This document shows, piece by piece, positions 1 through 8,319 of a stretch of 63,244 bases of DNA. Under the pieces are notes generated by a model. The model had not been told where the DNA came from. It made no database searches and worked only from the letters and a program-made list of their open reading frames with translations. The stretch covers positions 1 to 63,244 of the forward strand of contig NZ_BMFV01000029.1 in assembly GCF_014639255.1 (NCBI RefSeq), in the 5' to 3' direction. This stretch comes from Pullulanibacillus pueri. GTDB lineage: Bacteria; Bacillota; Bacilli; Bacillales; Sporolactobacillaceae. The translations under genes were made by a program, and so were the position numbers. Position 1 is the first letter of the stretch. Every line of letters begins with the position of its first letter.

Positions 1-1
1 A

Positions 2-448
2 GGAATGGGCTTGATCGTGCTGCACTCAGGTCACTTCTCTAAGATTTTCAAAAAGCTGATGGGAACATCATGTGATTTGAAATGGCGTGAAGCTGGCGAA
101 AATGAACGCCTATGGGTGGTTCAGCCGAATCATCCGATTGCCGAAGGTATTGGTGAGACGATTGAATTGGAGCATGAAGAGATGTATGGTGAGCATTTCG
201 ACATTCCAGTGCCCGATGAACTTGTGTTTGTGAGCTGGTTCAAAGGCGGCGAAGTGTTCCGCAGTGGGTGTGTCTTTAACCGAGGGCAAGGGAAAATCTT
301 TTATTTCCGACCAGGTCATGAAACCTTCCCTACTTATTATCACGCAGATGTGCAACGCGTCATTAAAAATGCCGTCAACTATGTTGCCCCAACCAAGCGT
401 GAGCAACCGATTCGCGGAAATGTCCAGCCGCTTGAAAGCCTAGATTAA
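2..448 (+). CDS. ThuA-like domain protein, 5' end outside window
   Basis: The reading frame is already open at the left edge, so only the C-terminal ~148 residues are present. The stretch running from [12 protein letters not shown] through [10 protein letters not shown], with GHE near the end, resembles the ThuA/trehalose-utilisation fold (class I glutamine amidotransferase-like). ThuA-like proteins act on sugars or sugar derivatives and are commonly found beside Gfo/Idh/MocA oxidoreductases and TIM-barrel sugar isomerases, both abundant in this window. A strong terminator follows at 465-500, so this gene ends a transcription unit reaching in from the left. The precise substrate cannot be inferred. 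Confidence 0.75.
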   Translation, partial: GMGLIVLHSGHFSKIFKKLMGTSCDLKWREAGENERLWVVQPNHPIAEGIGETIELEHEEMYGEHFDIPVPDELVFVSWFKGGEVFRSGCVFNRGQGKIFYFRPGHETFPTYYHADVQRVIKNAVNYVAPTKREQPIRGNVQPLESLD

Positions 449-464
449 GAATCTTTGAGATTTT

Positions 465-500
465 TAGCTCCTAAAGTCATTTTAGGGGCTATTCTTTTTT
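465..500 (+). terminator. Rho-independent terminator after the ThuA-like gene
   Basis: Arms TAGCTCCTAAA (465-475) and TTTAGGGGCTA (481-491) pair over 11 positions with one G-T wobble around a 5-base loop, followed by TTCTTTTTT. Confidence 0.9.
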
Positions 501-601
501 ACAATGTGAAATAACTTTTCTACTTCTAGGCAATGCAAGAAAGGGAATTAGAGTGAATTTTAACCCAGTACATGAATCATACCAATATTAATGAAAAGGC
601 T

Positions 602-629
602 TTGAAAGAAGCGTTTAAACGTTTATACT
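602..629 (+). promoter_or_regulatory. Candidate sigma-A promoter of galM
   Basis: TTGAAA (602-607), a 16-base spacer and TATACT (624-629) lie 43 bases upstream of the chosen galM start. The spacer contains GAAGCGTTTAAAC, which resembles a degenerate cre, but the match is too weak to call. Confidence 0.45.
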
Positions 630-671
630 GAATCTATATTAAATTATTTTATTAAGTGGGTGATGAAGACG

Positions 672-1724
672 ATGAAGGTGTCACAAGAAGTTTTTGGGCA
701 AGTGGATGGAAAGCCAGTCCATCAATTTACAATAGAAAATGAACACGGAATGGTTCTTTCGTGTCTTGATTATGGATGTATTATTACTAAACTTATAGTC
801 CCTGATCGTAAGGGCATATTTGAAAACGTTGTCCTAGGATTCGATACCCTTGAAGAGTATCAAAAGTATTCACCGTATTTTGGTGCCGTTGTCGGCCGAG
901 TAGCTGGTCGGATTGCAAATGGGGCTTTTGAGTTAGATGGGGAAAACTATCAACTTCCCAAAAATGAGAAAAATAATCATCTTCATGGTGGACCTCATGG
1001 CTTTAGTCATGTCCTTTGGGATGTAAATATTATCGAAGAACAGGAATCTGTGAGTCTTGAGTTCACCTATCGAAGTCCCGATGGTGAAGCCGGATATCCC
1101 GGAACAGTTGATGTTAAGGTGACGTATATTTTCAATGAGAAAAATGAACTACATATTCATTACGATGCCACAACAGATCAAACGACGTTAGTTAACTTAA
1201 CCAATCATTCGTATTTTAATTTGAGTGGTAACTTAAAACGGGATGTTTTAAACCATACTTTATTCTTAGATAGCGATCAGTTTATAGAATTAAATGACGA
1301 ATTGTTGCCAACAGGTCAACGATTAAATGTTGAAGGTACACCTTTTGATTTTCGGGCGAGTCGAAAAATCGCTGATGGACCTAAATCTAGTCACCCACAA
1401 AATCAATTAGTCGGCAAAGGGTATGATCATCCCTTTTTATTGAATAAGCAGCAGAGTGAAGAAATTAAATTAACAGATGAAGCGAGCGGGAGAGCACTTA
1501 TCGTGGAAACCTCGGAACCGAGTGTCGTACTCTACACTTGTAATCAGCTTGAAGAGGGATTTGACATTAGAGGAGTTCCGTCTCGTCCCTATTTAGGGGT
1601 TTGTCTGGAAACCCAGTCTCCACCAGACTCCATACACCATTCTCATTTTCAACAATGTATTTTAGAAAAAGGCCAGGACTATCATACACACACTCTTTTT
1701 AAATTCATGGTTAAAGATGAATAG
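672..1724 (+). CDS. galM: Galactose mutarotase (aldose 1-epimerase)
   Basis: Catalyses alpha/beta anomer interconversion of galactose and other aldoses in the cytoplasm. The protein has the family landmarks in order: NNHLHGG near residue 100, LTNHSYFNLSG (catalytic His region) near 175, and VCLETQSPPDS (catalytic Glu) near the C-terminus. Its length of 350 residues is normal. I chose the ATG at 672 because AAGTGGGTGAT (655-665) is a good Shine-Dalgarno match at proper spacing for it; the GTG at 660 and ATG at 663 lie inside that match. It stands alone between two terminators. The GH42 beta-galactosidase and the arabinose genes further right suggest it serves sugar release from galactans or arabinogalactans. 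Confidence 0.93.
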   Translation: MKVSQEVFGQVDGKPVHQFTIENEHGMVLSCLDYGCIITKLIVPDRKGIFENVVLGFDTLEEYQKYSPYFGAVVGRVAGRIANGAFELDGENYQLPKNEKNNHLHGGPHGFSHVLWDVNIIEEQESVSLEFTYRSPDGEAGYPGTVDVKVTYIFNEKNELHIHYDATTDQTTLVNLTNHSYFNLSGNLKRDVLNHTLFLDSDQFIELNDELLPTGQRLNVEGTPFDFRASRKIADGPKSSHPQNQLVGKGYDHPFLLNKQQSEEIKLTDEASGRALIVETSEPSVVLYTCNQLEEGFDIRGVPSRPYLGVCLETQSPPDSIHHSHFQQCILEKGQDYHTHTLFKFMVKDE

Positions 1725-1757
1725 CAGGAATAAGAGGCCGAGATTAAAGTATATAAG

Positions 1758-1806
1758 ACAAAGGAAAAACCGAACGATTTTGAAAGTCGTTCGGTTTTTC
1801 CTTTGT
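1758..1806. terminator. Strong bidirectional terminator after galM
   Basis: A perfect 20-bp inverted repeat (1758-1777 with 1787-1806) around a 9-base loop; A-rich on the left and T-rich on the right. It can stop galM transcripts and also those of the convergent araC-type gene at 2295-3143. Confidence 0.93.
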
Positions 1807-1810
1807 ACGT

Positions 1811-1935
1811 AAGGTCGCTCCGTCAAAATCCTTCCGCGGACACGGTCTCAGCCCACTCGGGATTGAAATATGTTATCCCGAGTGGACCTTCAGCTCGTCT
1901 ATTCCCGCAGGACTAAGGAAAGCGACTAGGAGAAT
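1811..1935. repeat. Intergenic palindromic repeat, copy 1
   Basis: GC-richer than its surroundings and non-coding. It contains the exact inverted pair CCACTCGGGAT / ATCCCGAGTGG around an 11-base spacer, and modules CGGACACGGTCTCAG and TTCCCGCAGGACT. These align with modules CGGGCACGGCCTCAG and TTCCCGAAGGAGT of the copy at 13026-13162 and with the inverted copy at 32185-32330. Similar elements are widespread between genes in Bacillaceae genomes. The remainder of the gap to 2294 shows nothing I can assign. Confidence 0.7.
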
Positions 1936-2294
1936 CATCTTCGCAGAAAAAATCGTGATTCTTACGATTTTTTTGAGTCTACGTATTTTGACTACGCTTA
2001 TATTTGCGTCATGACACTTACTCATATTTAAAAATATGATTGTTCATCTTTGACTTGGATTATTTCGTTATGTCCCGACCACTCTATTTTATAACGTTAA
2101 AATGAGAGCTTAGTAGAAGAGCTTATAAGTGCAACTTTGGCTTTAGCCGTAATGTTTGGAGATGAGCTAAGTCTTCTAATAGAATTGAAAAATTCCTGGG
2201 TCTTTGCAGCAATACAAGAAAATACATTATCCATACAAATTCATAAGAGAACTCTTTCTTTTCTTGTGGGATGTTTTACTAGAGTGAGAAAGTG

Positions 2295-3143
2295 CTACTG
2301 ACATTCCCTAAATTGTTTAGGAGATTGTCCAAAGTAACTTTTAAAAGCCCGTGAAAAGGAATAAAGGTCGGAGTAGCCAATCGATAGCGCAATTTCTGTA
2401 ATGGTATAATTTGTTGCTTTCAGCATGTGTGAGGCTTTGTTCATTTTAAGCGATAGGAGGTATTGTAAGGGCCCCATATTCATTTTTTTGATAAAGGAAC
2501 TCGTAAAATAGGAACGATGAAGGCCGACGTATTTTGCGACATCTGTTACAGAAATCCCCTCTGCGTAGTGTGTGTTCATATAGTCGATACTACGTTTGAG
2601 CCAATTCTGTGACGTGATTTTTTTCACAAGATTCTTTTCAAGGGCTCTATTAGAGAGTTGATAGAAAAGCTTATAGATTAAACTAATGCGATCAAGAATC
2701 TCGCTTTCCTTTAGATCAGAGAATTTATTTCCAAGATCCTCAATAGTGCTTCTTACTTCTTTAGAAATTAAATCAGCTATAAAGGGAGAGTGCTCATTTA
2801 AGCCGATGCGTTGTAATAAAGACTGGGCTTGTCTACCATCAAAGGCAAACCAAAACATTTGGAGGCAGTGTTTAGGATCCGTGCGATATTGATGCGTTTG
2901 TTTAGGGTACAGGCAAAAGATATCTCCTGGACGCAATGTTTTTTTAAAAGCCCCTTGAGAAAATTCACCTTTTCCATCTAAAACAAAATGCAAACTATAG
3001 TAAGTAATAAATCGTGGGCCAATCTTATAATGGGGTTTTGATGAAGTCCTTCCTGCTCTTATTGGCCAGATTCCGCTTGCTTTCTCGAAAGGAGAGGGTG
3101 TATAAAACCAGTGATCTGCATATTCATGTGAGTATTCCTGCAA
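2295..3143 (-). CDS. AraC-family transcriptional regulator
   Basis: A 282-residue regulator with an N-terminal cupin-like AraC ligand-binding domain (RPGDIFCLYPKQTHQYR near residue 75) and two C-terminal helix-turn-helix motifs ending in the family signature IGYSDLYSFSRAFKSYFGQSP. The start is a TTG preceded by AGGAG on the minus strand. It is divergent from the sulfatase gene at 3293, with about 150 bases between them. A direct repeat with a 22-bp period in that gap (3173-3202), repeated upstream of the transporter at 5726, is its likely binding site; this is inference from position. It probably activates uptake and desulfation genes in response to an imported oligosaccharide. Confidence 0.93.
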   Translation of the reverse strand: MQEYSHEYADHWFYTPSPFEKASGIWPIRAGRTSSKPHYKIGPRFITYYSLHFVLDGKGEFSQGAFKKTLRPGDIFCLYPKQTHQYRTDPKHCLQMFWFAFDGRQAQSLLQRIGLNEHSPFIADLISKEVRSTIEDLGNKFSDLKESEILDRISLIYKLFYQLSNRALEKNLVKKITSQNWLKRSIDYMNTHYAEGISVTDVAKYVGLHRSYFTSSFIKKMNMGPLQYLLSLKMNKASHMLKATNYTITEIALSIGYSDLYSFSRAFKSYFGQSPKQFRECQ

Positions 3144-3172
3144 TTTGGGTCACTCCTCTAAAAAATGTGATA

Positions 3173-3202
3173 GCTAACAAAATGATAACCATCGACTAAC
3201 AT
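3173..3202. promoter_or_regulatory. Candidate AraC-type operator, site 1
   Basis: Two half-sites, GCTAACAAAATG starting at 3173 and ACTAACAT starting at 3195, are spaced exactly 22 bp apart. The same arrangement recurs at 5538-5567, including an identical 15-mer ATAGCTAACAAAATG (3170-3184 and 5535-5549). Tandem half-sites about two helical turns apart are typical for AraC-family dimers. Confidence 0.6.
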
Positions 3203-3292
3203 CAAAACATTTAATTTTTACTGAAACACAGGTATTTTAGGGTGGAAGACGTTAATTATCTTTATTTTATTTTGAATAAGGAGGGACATCAA

Positions 3293-4822
3293 GTGAAATC
3301 TGAAAATGAGAAACCTAATATTTTGTTCATTACAACCGATCAGCAGCATTGGAACACCATCCAAGCCCTAGGGAATGATGCTATTCAAACACCAAATCTT
3401 AATCGGTTGGTGAATGAGGGTGTGGCTTTTGAACGCACCTATGTGACGAATCCTACGTGTTCACCGAGCCGATCCTCTATAATAACCGGTCATTATCCTT
3501 CTCGACACGGATGTTGGAATATTGGTGTTGCACTGGATAAAAAACATAAAACAATGGGAGAAATCATGTCGGAGAATGGTTATCAAACAGGATTATTTGG
3601 AAAAGCTCATTTTCAGCCAGTTTTAAAAGAGGGAAGCTTTGAAGGGCGGCCCAATATTCATCAGCGTGAGTTCTGGCGGGATTGGAAAGGTCCCTATTAT
3701 GGATTTGAAAAAGTGGCTTTAGTTCACGGACATGCTGATGAAGATTCCTCTCATGGTATGCATTATGGTGCTTGGTTAGAGGCGCAAGGGATTGACCCGA
3801 CACAATATTTCGGTCCAGGAGGCGGATATCGAGAAGGGTCTTGGGATCTTCCTGAAGAATTACATTATACCCGTTGGACAGCCGATCAAACGATGACTTT
3901 CCTTGAAACAGCTCAGAAAACAGAGCCAGATAAGCCCTTTATGGCTTGGTGTAGCTTTCAAGATCCTCATAATGCTTTTCTTTGTCCGGAACCATGGAAC
4001 AGTCTGTATGATCCTAATCAGTTGCCTCCATTTAATGAATTTGAAGGTGAGATGGCGGATAAACCGAAAATTCATCAATATATGATTGAGGATCGTATGG
4101 ATGAGCTTGATATAAACGTGACGAGTGACCCTGGTCATGATACAGGTGGCATTCAATGCTTAGGCCATACTAACACTAAATTAGGCTATGAACGCGCCCG
4201 GAAATGGCTGGCGTCTTATTATGCCATGATCAGTTTAATCGATCATCATGTCGGTCGATTATTAGACAAATTAGATGAACTTGGAATAGCTGAAAATACC
4301 TTGGTTATCTTTACTTCGGATCATGGTGACTATGCGGGTAACCATGGTTTGTGGCTAAAAGGACCCATTCATTATGATGATGTTTTACGTGTGCCGTTCA
4401 TTGTAAGATTGCCAGGAACTATTCCTGAAGGAGTGAGATCTCGTTCACTCTTAAGTTTAGTAGATATTGCACCGACTTTACTGGATCTATGTGGCATGCC
4501 TGTCGATCCATCAATGCAAGGCATCAGTCAGCTAGAGACATTCAAAAATCCCAACAAAACTTCAAGAGAATGGTGTCTCGTTGAAAATAGGGCTGAACCA
4601 GACTTTTACGTAAAAACACTTGTTAAAGGACGTTATAAGCTTAATTATTATCTAAGCCGTCATGAAGGTGAGTTGTATGATTTGCAAGAAGATCCTTTTG
4701 AATTTACGAACCTTTTTAACAAGGAAGAGTATGCGCCTTTACGAATGGAGATGTTTATGCAACTCATCGATATTTATGGAGAACTAGAAAATCCCTATCC
4801 ATTGAGAGAGAGTTTCGCATAA
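3293..4822 (+). CDS. Cys-type sulfatase (alkaline phosphatase superfamily), cytosolic
   Basis: Predicted to hydrolyse a sulfate ester. NILFITTDQQ near the N-terminus supplies metal ligands, and the formylglycine signature is C56-S-P-S-R followed by SSIITG. FTSDHGDYAGNHG near residue 340 is the second metal site. There is no signal peptide, so it should act in the cytoplasm. I chose the GTG at 3293 (509 residues) because AAGGAGGG lies 8 bases upstream; the open frame extends back to 3242 without a ribosome binding site. It is divergent from the AraC regulator. The Cys in the motif must be converted to formylglycine; no maturase (anSME or FGE) lies in this window. A phosphonate monoesterase or choline-sulfatase relative is a possible alternative. 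Confidence 0.9.
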   Translation: MKSENEKPNILFITTDQQHWNTIQALGNDAIQTPNLNRLVNEGVAFERTYVTNPTCSPSRSSIITGHYPSRHGCWNIGVALDKKHKTMGEIMSENGYQTGLFGKAHFQPVLKEGSFEGRPNIHQREFWRDWKGPYYGFEKVALVHGHADEDSSHGMHYGAWLEAQGIDPTQYFGPGGGYREGSWDLPEELHYTRWTADQTMTFLETAQKTEPDKPFMAWCSFQDPHNAFLCPEPWNSLYDPNQLPPFNEFEGEMADKPKIHQYMIEDRMDELDINVTSDPGHDTGGIQCLGHTNTKLGYERARKWLASYYAMISLIDHHVGRLLDKLDELGIAENTLVIFTSDHGDYAGNHGLWLKGPIHYDDVLRVPFIVRLPGTIPEGVRSRSLLSLVDIAPTLLDLCGMPVDPSMQGISQLETFKNPNKTSREWCLVENRAEPDFYVKTLVKGRYKLNYYLSRHEGELYDLQEDPFEFTNLFNKEEYAPLRMEMFMQLIDIYGELENPYPLRESFA

Positions 4823-4983
4823 AGCACATGTTCTTACTTAGCATGACAAGGAATTGAAGAAGTGAATGTACTGATTTAAGCAAATTAAAAGAAAAAATAA
4901 ATTTAAGTATAGACTTCATATACTAAATAAGATATCATAATTGACAATAACTTATTAGTAAAGGTCTATCAGGCTACTGAAGG

Positions 4984-5036
4984 CTCCTTCACTCATACAA
5001 AATTAACTTGTAAGAGTTATAGGAGTTTATTTTTTA
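4984..5036 (+). terminator. Probable terminator after sulfatase 1
   Basis: An imperfect hairpin pairs CTCC, ACTC and ACAA on the left with TTGT, GAGT and GGAG on the right, followed by TTTATTTTTT. It lies 160 bases after the stop codon. The rest of the 4823-5197 gap holds nothing else I can identify; I see no SAM-riboswitch core. Confidence 0.6.
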
Positions 5037-5197
5037 TCCAACCGAAATAGAAAGGGAAGGTCTTCATTTTTTGTCTTAATTCACACTATGCACATCGGAA
5101 TAATTGTATTATGGGAAACATACGACTCAATAAAGAAAAATTTAGGTAGCAATGATGGTGAGTCATGCAGTGAAATATCTGGGAGGAGTGCGATAGG

Positions 5198-5380
5198 ATG
5201 GCCAAAGTGACAAAGGAGAAATTGAACAGTATTATTCATGCGATGGAAGTCTTAGATTTTGGTTCAATTTTAGTTACTATTCATGAAGGTGAAATTACAC
5301 AACTTGACGTCACTGAAAAAAATAGATTTCCCCAGAATAAAAAGAAAAAGGAAGATAGACAGAATAAATCAATCCGTTAA
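5198..5380 (+). CDS. YezD/DUF2292-like small protein (OscA relative)
   Basis: A 60-residue protein preceded by GGGAGGAG. The pattern of a short helix, then ILVTIHEGEITQLDVTEKNRF, then a basic tail fits the DUF2292 (YezD) family, in which a Gly-Ser/beta-strand core is followed by a TEK motif. The family includes OscA of Pseudomonas, reported as needed for use of organosulfur compounds. Its place between a sulfatase gene and an importer is therefore suggestive of a role in sulfur supply, though the molecular function is not established. It has its own terminator at 5408-5452, and the gap before it is long enough for its own promoter. Confidence 0.72.
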   Translation: MAKVTKEKLNSIIHAMEVLDFGSILVTIHEGEITQLDVTEKNRFPQNKKKKEDRQNKSIR

Positions 5381-5407
5381 CGCATTCAATATTAGTCGAT
5401 TGGTCAA

Positions 5408-5452
5408 CCAAAGGCTCATGCTGATTTAAGCAGCATGGGCTTTGGTGTTTTC
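5408..5452 (+). terminator. Terminator after the DUF2292 gene
   Basis: Arms CCAAAGGCTCATGCTG (5408-5423) and CAGCATGGGCTTTGG (5431-5445) pair with one bulge; the sequence continues TGTTTTCT. Confidence 0.85.
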
Positions 5453-5537
5453 TGAGACAAAAGGGGTGAGTCACATGTTCAGAGGATGACGATGGTTCGT
5501 AAAGAGAGTTATAGAATTAGACGTTTTGTGTGACATA

Positions 5538-5567
5538 GCTAACAAAATGCCAAATCAAAACTAACAT
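5538..5567. promoter_or_regulatory. Candidate AraC-type operator, site 2
   Basis: GCTAACAAAATG at 5538 and ACTAACAT at 5560 are again 22 bp apart, as at 3173-3202. It lies about 190 bases upstream of the solute-binding-protein gene and probably controls the importer operon through the nearby AraC regulator. Confidence 0.6.
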
Positions 5568-5604
5568 AATGATATTAAAATTTTCATTCTTTTTAGTACA
5601 CTGG

Positions 5605-5620
5605 TTGTAAACCCTTACAA
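5605..5620. promoter_or_regulatory. cre-like palindrome upstream of the importer
   Basis: TTGTAAACCCTTACAA is a near-perfect palindrome that fits the CcpA cre consensus TGWNANCGNTNWCA except for C in place of the central G. Another LacI-family operator is an equally possible reading. Confidence 0.45.
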
Positions 5621-5725
5621 CTCTGGGGTGTTAATATTCCATTTTTTAAAGGGGGGATTACGCTTCATAACGCTATGATAAGAAAGTGTGACTGGGAATT
5701 TTTTGAATAAAGGGAGGCAATGAGG

Positions 5726-7273
5726 ATGAAAAAGAGCGTTATTGTTCTGGTATGTATTGCTTTTATCTCTATCCTATTGAGTGGCTGTTCAAAAGGAAGT
5801 TCAGCAGGGGAGGATCCATCAAAGGGTAAGCCACCAGAGGGATTTAATAAGAGTGGTTTTCCGATAGTGGACAAGCCTGTTACGATGACGATGTTTGCAG
5901 ATCGCTCGGCAGCGAATGGGCCGTATAAAGACATGTCAATGTTTCAAGCTTATGAAAAGAAGACCAATATTAAAGTTAAATTTAATGATGTCCCTGATGT
6001 TTCATTCGCAGAGAAGAAAAGCTTAGTGTTCGGTTCAAAGAACCTTCCTGATATCTTCTTTAAAGCCAACATTTCTCCATTGGAAACTGTTAAATATGGA
6101 ACAAATGGTGTTCTTATCCCATTGGAAGGCCTGATCAAAAAGTATGCACCGAACATTGAGGGGCTTTTCGAGAAGTACCCGGAAACGAAGAAGGCTTTGA
6201 CCGCTCCAGATGGGCACATTTATACACTATCTGATATTGTCACCCTGCTCAGTGCGAGAACCAACAAGATTTGGCTGAATCAGACAATGCTTAAAGGGGT
6301 TAATATGAAGGAGCCAAAAACAACAGACGAGCTTTACACTGTTTTGAAGGCTTTTAAGGAAAAATATCCAAAAAACACACCGCTTTCCGCTTCAAGTATC
6401 GGGGATCTGATCAATGGATTTGGTGGAGCGTGGGGATTAACACAACAGATGGGCTATAACATTAATGTAAATAATGACAAGGTTCATATTTGGACAGCCG
6501 ATGACGAGTACAAAGAACTCTTAACCTATTTACACAAATTGTATCAAGAAAATTTACTTGACCATGAGGTCCCTACACATACTTACGCACAGTACGTTGC
6601 TAAAATGCAATCAGGAAAAGTAGGATTATTTTTCAATCAAGCATCAGATGCTTTTCCACAGGTTGCCGATCAATATGCGGGCATAGCACCGCTTAAAGGA
6701 CCTGAAGGGGAGCAAAAATATACTGCTGGTCCTATTACTCGCTCCTTCGGTGAATTTGCGATTACATCTACAAATAAAAATCCTGAGGCGGCTATACGAT
6801 GGATTGATTATTTTTACGGTGATGAAGGCTCTATTTTCTTTAGATATGGTGTTGAAGGCAAAACTTTTAACTATACAAAAGATGGTGTTCCAGAATACAC
6901 AGATGATGTTTTGAAATCATCAAAAGGTATTGGTGCCATGACACCATGGCCTGGTGGTGGTTCGCCAGAATTAATCAATGAAAAGAATTCAACCGCTATC
7001 AATCCACCTGAAGTTCAAAAAGCGGCAGATAAAATCCAACCTTATATCTCTAAACAGATCTATGCGGCTCCGCTCTTTGATGCTGATACTGCAACAAAGG
7101 TTAATGACTTAAAGAACGATATCGATACCTATGTTAATGAGGCAACAGCAAAGTTTATTACTGGGGATCGCAGTCTTGATACATGGGATAAATACGTCTC
7201 TGAATTAAAGAAAATGGGGTTAGATAAGTTAGAGAAATATTATCAAGACGCTTATGACAAACAATATAAATAA
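5726..7273 (+). CDS. ABC transporter sugar-binding lipoprotein (LplA-like)
   Basis: The extracellular, membrane-anchored receptor of a carbohydrate importer. The N-terminus has a short basic region, a hydrophobic stretch and the lipobox LLSGC with the lipidated Cys at residue 21. The mature part has the long layout (~495 residues) of binding proteins that pair with LplB/YtcP-type permeases. I chose the ATG at 5726 (515 residues) because AGGGAGG (5711-5717) is 8 bases upstream; the ATG at 5720 is too close. The two permease genes follow directly, then a GH51 arabinofuranosidase, so the ligand is probably an arabinose-containing oligosaccharide. Confidence 0.93.
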   Translation: MKKSVIVLVCIAFISILLSGCSKGSSAGEDPSKGKPPEGFNKSGFPIVDKPVTMTMFADRSAANGPYKDMSMFQAYEKKTNIKVKFNDVPDVSFAEKKSLVFGSKNLPDIFFKANISPLETVKYGTNGVLIPLEGLIKKYAPNIEGLFEKYPETKKALTAPDGHIYTLSDIVTLLSARTNKIWLNQTMLKGVNMKEPKTTDELYTVLKAFKEKYPKNTPLSASSIGDLINGFGGAWGLTQQMGYNINVNNDKVHIWTADDEYKELLTYLHKLYQENLLDHEVPTHTYAQYVAKMQSGKVGLFFNQASDAFPQVADQYAGIAPLKGPEGEQKYTAGPITRSFGEFAITSTNKNPEAAIRWIDYFYGDEGSIFFRYGVEGKTFNYTKDGVPEYTDDVLKSSKGIGAMTPWPGGGSPELINEKNSTAINPPEVQKAADKIQPYISKQIYAAPLFDADTATKVNDLKNDIDTYVNEATAKFITGDRSLDTWDKYVSELKKMGLDKLEKYYQDAYDKQYK

Positions 7274-7335
7274 TGGCAGTTGAGTGGCAATTTCTTTGAT
7301 TGCCACTCGCCCTTTTCACATATGGAGGTGTAAGG

Positions 7336-8304
7336 ATGGGCTTAAGAACAGAACGCGCACAAAAAGGGGCAAAAAAAATAGCTCCCGCCATAAAACCAAA
7401 GAAACGTCTGTGGAAGCAAATCATCAAGCGGTATGACTTATACTTAATGCTGATACTGCCCTTGGCCTGGTATATTATCTTTCAATATGGGCCAATGTAT
7501 GGATTACAAATTGCCTTCAAAGATTATCTTCCGCTTAACGGGTTCTGGGGGAGCAGATGGGTAGGATTTGAATATTTTCATCGCTTCTTTTCTTCCTACT
7601 ACTTTTGGAGACTGATAAAAAACACGGTGCTTATTAAATTAATCTCACTTATTTTTGCCTTTCCGATCCCCATTTTATTAGCGCTACTCGTGAATGAAAT
7701 TAAGAATAATAGATATAAAAAGTTTCTGCAAAATGTGACCTATATTCCGCACTTTATTTCAGTTGTAGTGATCGTCGGTATGCTCAACCTGTTTTTAGAC
7801 CCTGAAAGTGGGTTAATCAATATTATTTTAGAGCATATAGGAATTCACCCTGTTGCCTTTATGGAAAAGGCCTCCTGGTTTAAGCCTCTCTTTATTAGTT
7901 CCAATATATGGACCAATATGGGCTGGCAATCGATCATTTATATTGCGGCGTTAAGTGGGATAGACCCACAGTTGTATGAGGCAGCCCGAGTAGATGGGGC
8001 AAGTCGCTTGCGGAGAATTTGGCATATTTCGATTCCAGGCATTTTGCCCACCATTATCATTCTGCTCATATTAGATATTGGCCACTTCATGGATATTGGC
8101 TTTGAAAAAATCCTGTTGATGCAGAACGATCTCAATATGGCCTCTAGTGATGTCATTGCGACCTTTAATTACCGAACGGGTATTTTGAATGGGGAATACA
8201 GTTACACCACAGCTATTGGTCTATTTGACGCTATAATCAATTTCGCTCTTTTGATTTTAATCAACCAGATTGCTAGGAAGAAGACATCAACCAGTCTATG
8301 GTAG
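7336..8304 (+). CDS. ABC transporter permease (LplB-like)
   Basis: A polytopic inner-membrane subunit with about six membrane segments. The EAA loop, YEAARVDGASRLRRIWHISIPG, which contacts the ATPase, is near residue 215. The basic N-terminus before the first segment is typical of the LplB group. The ATG at 7336 is preferred because GGAGGTG precedes it; the open frame reaches back to a TTG at 7300 without a ribosome binding site. It lies 62 bases after the binding-protein gene and 15 bases before the second permease. No ATPase gene is present, so the importer probably borrows a shared MsmX-type ATPase encoded elsewhere. Confidence 0.93.
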   Translation: MGLRTERAQKGAKKIAPAIKPKKRLWKQIIKRYDLYLMLILPLAWYIIFQYGPMYGLQIAFKDYLPLNGFWGSRWVGFEYFHRFFSSYYFWRLIKNTVLIKLISLIFAFPIPILLALLVNEIKNNRYKKFLQNVTYIPHFISVVVIVGMLNLFLDPESGLINIILEHIGIHPVAFMEKASWFKPLFISSNIWTNMGWQSIIYIAALSGIDPQLYEAARVDGASRLRRIWHISIPGILPTIIILLILDIGHFMDIGFEKILLMQNDLNMASSDVIATFNYRTGILNGEYSYTTAIGLFDAIINFALLILINQIARKKTSTSLW

Positions 8305-8319
8305 AAGGAGGGGAATCCC

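Noticed and set aside
1801..1814. AraR-like TTTGTACGTAAGG at the end of the galM terminator.
   Set aside because: It is formed by the right arm of the terminator, and no promoter lies next to it.
4823..5197. Possible SAM (S-box) riboswitch before the DUF2292 gene.
   Set aside because: Looked for because of the sulfur link; the conserved S-box core is not present.
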